This document shows, piece by piece, positions 60,049-64,000 of a stretch of 64,000 bases of DNA. Both the position numbers and the translations under genes were made by a program. Numbering within the stretch: position 1 is the stretch's first letter; each line of letters starts with the position of its first letter. Source of the stretch: Ophiosphaerella korrae (Eukaryota; Ascomycota; Dothideomycetes; Pleosporales; Phaeosphaeriaceae); contig JALNQF010000012.1 of NCBI GenBank assembly GCA_028456385.1, forward strand, positions 310,001-374,000, read 5' to 3'. The notes beneath the pieces are model-generated. The model worked only from the letters and a program-made list of their open reading frames with translations, did no database searches and was not told where the DNA came from.

Positions 60049-61560
60049 TTATTTCGTCCGATCCGGAATGCCCTTCTCGTCCTTCTGCGGCTTCCACTCC
60101 TTCACGAACGGCAAAAACTCAGGCTGGCCCGGGATATACTTCCTTAGCACCTCCGGCACCGCAAAGCCCTCGGGCGTCTGATAGTTCTCAAGGATACAGC
60201 ACAGCGTGCGTTCCGTCGCGCAAACTAAACTTACTTTAGCAAAGAAGAAGTGGGGGGGGGGGGAGGAGAATTGGGGTATGGTTTGATAGGATAAACTTAC
60301 GCGTTCCGTTGAGCGCGTGAACGTATTCCTTGCGCGTGGACGTCTGCTTCTTGACGCCGTAGCGAATCTCCAGCTCGCGCGTCTGATAATCCGTACAATT
60401 CGAAATAGACACGAGCTCCTTGTACTCGCCGCCGCCCGTGACGGGGAACCAGGCCTCGAGATCGCGCTTCATGGCGGCGGCGTTGTTGAGGGCGCCGGAG
60501 ACGATGGCGACGACCTGGTAGGGGAGGCCGAGGCTCTGGTAGAATTCTTCAGATGTGGCGAGCATTTCGTCAAAGGCTTCCCAGGACTTTTCCGGGTTGG
60601 TGAGCAGGAATTGCTCAACTTTTTCGAATTGGTGGATCCGGAATATGCCCCAGGCGTCCTTGCCGTGGGACCCAGCTTCTTTGCGGAAGTTGGTCGAGTA
60701 GCCGGCGTATTTGATGGGGAGGTCGGCGGTGCCTAACCACTCTTCTGAGTGGAGTGCTGAGATGGGTTGTTCTGAAGTGGCGATCAGGTACTTGTCTGTC
60801 TCGGGCTTGTCTTTGCTCTCTGTGACCTTGTAAAGCTCTTCGTCGAAGTCTGAAAGCTGTGCCGTCTTAGCCATCTGGTCCCGTAGCATGAAGAAGGGGG
60901 GTTGGTTGGGGGTATATCCTTTGTTGAAAAGGAACTCGAGGCCGTAGTTGATGAGTGCGAGGTTCAGGAAGAGTCCGTATCCGGTCAAACAGTATCCTCT
61001 ATGGCCGACAATCTTGACACCGCGCTCTGGGTCGTACCCAGCTAGTCTTGTGAGGACGCCGTGATGTGGTATGCCGTCACTCTTGAACTCGGCTTTCCGA
61101 TTTTCTGGTGCCCACGTCTTTAACACCGCATTATCATCCTCAGTGTTTGAGATTGGGACGTCCTTATACACGTAGTTTCCAATGGACTTGCACTTGTTGT
61201 TCAGTACTACAAGCTTCTCATTGGCTTCGTCTTCCTTCGTCGCCTTATCCTGCTTCAGCCTCTTCATCTCCTCTAACAGCTCGGTCGCATCCTCCTTCGC
61301 CTTCTTCTTCTGCCCTACCTGCTTCTGCAAGGCGTTAATAGTGGAGCCAATTTGCGTAGCAGCATATTGAGTCCTCCGGTGGTCCTCAAAATCCCTTATG
61401 ACCACGTCTACTATCTCGACAGGCGCATTGCGTTTTCGCTGTGACTCGCGAATCTTCTCTGGGTCACCCCCGCGCTCCGTGATGAAGTCGTTGCTGCCCC
61501 TCCATGTCAGCTGCATAATATGAGTTTGAGAGACTTCTGAAGCACTTACATGTCCAACAT
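60049..61560 (-). CDS. SES1: Seryl-tRNA synthetase, cytosolic
   Basis: Exons 61560-61550, 61493-60301 and 60224-60049 give 459 aa. The first exon has only 11 nt (MLD plus two bases); splicing at GTAAGT...GGGGCAG yields the conserved MLDINDFITERGG. A coiled-coil tRNA-binding arm (about residues 40-110) is followed by the class II core with motif 2 (FRKEAGSHGKDAWGIFRIHQF) and DLEAWFP. Motif 3 is TERTLCCILENYQ, restored only by joining exon 3. The enzyme charges tRNA-Ser and tRNA-Sec-type substrates with serine. Intron 2 carries a 12-base G run on the plus strand (60252-60263). Confidence 0.96.
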
Positions 61561-62147
61561 GCTGAATTCAATCTGTTCAAAGTCTAGGCGAAAGAATTGA
61601 TCTTGTGCGCGGTCTCAAGACCTACTATTTATTGATCGGGTCGCTTGAGCCAGGGTCCAACCTGGTCTGTGCAATAGTGGGGCAGGTGAGTGAGTGCCCC
61701 TCAGTGACTCAATTTTATTTATCTGTGTATGGACATAGCACTGAGGTTCATTGCCTCATACCCTCCGTATGACTATGAATGATATGTTCGACATAACCAA
61801 ACAAATGAGTCAATTGATTATGTCATGAGCATCCTCGGATACACCCTACAGATTCACACAACATCCATCGAACAGCCGAAGAAACAAAACATGACTTTCA
61901 ATTTCATTCATTCCATTCTATTTCATCATTTCCATCATTGGTCACAATACCTCATTTCCACATTTCACAATCGACATTATAGTACCCAAATCCCACCCAA
62001 CCTGCGCAAAACAAAGCTTTCTTGTCCCATTCTATAATATAGTGTAGAACAAGACGAAGACATGTCAAATGTATACAGCTCATTAAACAGTGTCGTAGCT
62101 AGCAAATTGGCACATCTGCTATTTTTGCATTACGCTCTGCGCAACGC
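61561..62147. other. Intergenic, 587 bp
   Basis: This lies between the seryl-tRNA synthetase start and the myosin stop. Positions 61880-62060 are A/T-rich with ATTTC-type words. No gene is seen. Confidence 0.5.
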
Positions 62148-64000
62148 TTATGCTACAGCCACTTCCTCGTGGATGGTTTCGTGCTCAATGCCATTGCCGT
62201 TCAAAGTTTCGCCGTCGGCATCGTTTTCGCCGTCGATACCGTCATAGTCTATCTTTTCTTGCTGCGCAATGGCTTGCTGCGATACGATCTCTGCAAGGCG
62301 CTTGAGGCGTGGGGTTTGTAGCCCTGTAGCATGGTTAGTATCTGTAATATCTCGTCATACGGGGGCAGAAACTTACATGATGGCGTATATGTCTCCAATG
62401 CCGTAATGGCCCTGGGCTCTGCAATCTCATATGGACCAGAGTCCTCCATATCCACTGCTGTCAACAGCAGCACGTCGCTCTTCTCTGTAACTCTCGATGC
62501 TACAGCCTTCATAATTTCACCATTGATAGGCTGTTCATAATCCGCAACCAGATATTGGTTGAGCAACTTCTGGATTTGATTGGGGCTCAACATCCAGCAA
62601 ATATCCTGGATGATTTCAATATCATTGAGAGTTGCCTTCTTGAGCTGTAACAACTTAGTTGCTTGCATAAGATGCTCAAGCTGGAGCGTGCCTTCGGGCA
62701 TGTCATGTGACTTGCACCATTCTTCGATCCTGGTGATGTTGTAGTTGATCTGGAGGCCACGCTTCCAGGAAAGGAAGTTTCTTCTCATCAAAAGATCATT
62801 GAAAGCGGTCACACCAACAAGGCGGAGAAGCTCGGTAACGCACTGCGTTATGATCGAGTCTTCAAGGTAGTAGGCCTTCATGGCTTTGTAGACATTATTC
62901 AAGAGGCTGAGCAGGTTGTCCATGCTGTAGGCCGGGGTGTTACTGCTCTGAAGCAGCTTACCGAGGAAGCGGTTAGATTCATTGGTAACAAATCCTGGAA
63001 GAGACTGCGATTCAATAATGGCAGGAATGATCATCTTCTGCAACCTCTTCTTAAGCACCTTCATCCAGGTGTGATAAATATTGAATTCAAGACTTTCCAA
63101 GTCATGCTTGACAATCTCCAACAATCGGTCGTACTCATAGTTATCGGTCTTCTGCTGCTCATACCAGTCTTCTGCAAGGAAGACGAAAGACAACATCTCA
63201 TGAACATTGCTGAGCCAGAAAGCGCCAGGGTTGATTGCGTCGTCGCTATCATGTTGCATGACTTCCTGCTGAATAGACTGCATGACGTTGGCTAGGAAGC
63301 GTTCAGACTCCTTAACGAAACCATTGTTCCACATTTCGGATGTGACGAGATTGATGAGATAAGCTGGGAAGAGAACCTCCTTGTCGGTGGGTGGTGGCGT
63401 TGTTGCCGGCGATGGGATCTTCAAGTTCTTGATCAAACCCAGCGTGACCTCATCATTGAGCATATCTTCATCTGCAAGAATGGACTCAAGCTCCGCCTCA
63501 ACATTATCAAAGTGAGCAAATGTCGAACCAGACAGGTTTTGTCTGTGAGCAGAAGAACCAGGCGCCATAGACACAGGCCGTGGGTTGTAAGCTGTGCTGA
63601 AACGATCCAAATCGCGTGTGTCTGGTCCAGCGCTTCGCCTCTTGGGAGTCTTCGCGGTCACCATCTTGAGGAAGCTGCTTGCTGCCATTGGTGCATGGCC
63701 GTTTGTCATCTCGCCGTTAATAGGTCCAGAGCGCTTCATCAGCTCGACTTGTTCCTGCAATTCGGCAAGTTGTTGTCGAAGGCTCAGCTTCTCGGTTTCA
63801 GTGACATTGCTTCGTCTCTTTGATGCATCCAAATCGTCTGTGGTTCTCTTGAGCGAGGCACGGAGCTCCTTCTCCTCTTCCTGAAGATGGCGCATCTTCG
63901 CAGTGCTCTCGTCGTAGCTGGTCTGGAGCTTCTTGTACTCGTCCTCCATCTGGCTTAGCTTGGCAGCAGTAATACCAGCCTGATTTGCTTCGGCTTGCAA
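62148..64000 (-). CDS. MYO2: Class V myosin, C-terminal part (truncated by window edge)
   Basis: Visible exons are 64000(edge)-62377 and 62323-62148 (53-nt intron), about 599 residues. They start with a coiled coil (MEDEYKKLQTSYDES, LRQQLAELQEQVELM). A Ser/Pro linker leads to the globular dilute domain (FWLSNVHEMLSFV, GVTAFNDLLMRRNFLSWKRGLQINYNITRIEEWC). The last exon (WLQTPRLKRLAEIV) ends in an acidic tail. The motor domain and IQ repeats should lie beyond position 64000. Class V myosin carries secretory vesicles and organelles along actin to the hyphal tip. Confidence 0.95.

Overview
The window is nuclear DNA of a filamentous ascomycete, most likely a Dothideomycete of the Pleosporales type (inference). 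Supporting signs are short spliceosomal introns, mostly 46-80 nt with CTAAC-like branch points; Zn2Cys6 regulators; a hybrid histidine kinase; secreted plant cell-wall enzymes; and TA-rich blocks that look altered by repeat-induced point mutation (RIP). I assembled 28 protein-coding genes by joining exons where frame and splice signals agree. The window also holds one intron-containing tRNA gene, two pseudogenes and several repeats.

Left part (0-15.5 kb): an intron-containing tRNA; a DEDDh-nuclease-like Gfd2-type protein; the rRNA m5C methyltransferase NOP2; an MFS sugar transporter with nine exons; a Zn2Cys6 regulator; and, transcribed away from it, a soluble hybrid histidine kinase. A palindromic mini-transposon lies between the last two.

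Accessory island (15.5-21.7 kb): gene-poor and TA-rich. It holds a broken 2EXR-domain gene, a 98-bp tandem duplication, a single-intron gene for a small secreted protein with eight cysteines (effector-like), and an inverted repeat just behind that gene.

Middle (21.7-44.4 kb): a short-chain dehydrogenase, splicing factor CWC2, an unknown protein with a puzzling 5' end, a ZUFSP-type deubiquitinase, a mitochondrial HTD2-like dehydratase, a secreted GH3 beta-xylosidase, a second Zn2Cys6 regulator, an AtuA/DUF4387 fusion protein, a microbial expansin, and the housekeeping group BMT2, RPL25 and TIM8.

Right part (44.4-64 kb): a RIP-damaged Tc1/mariner relic whose terminal sequence matches the mini-transposon near 11.6 kb. 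Next come a flavin amine oxidase and an APC permease, divergently transcribed, with a third Zn2Cys6 regulator beside them; this looks like an amine-use module. The window ends with prephenate dehydratase, eRF1, an AVT1-like vacuolar transporter, seryl-tRNA synthetase and the C-terminal half of class V myosin, which is cut by the window edge.

The core genes are ordinary. The most interesting parts are the effector-like gene in its island, the mini-transposon/Tc1 pair, the putative amine module, and the damaged or misread start of the gene near 25.8 kb.
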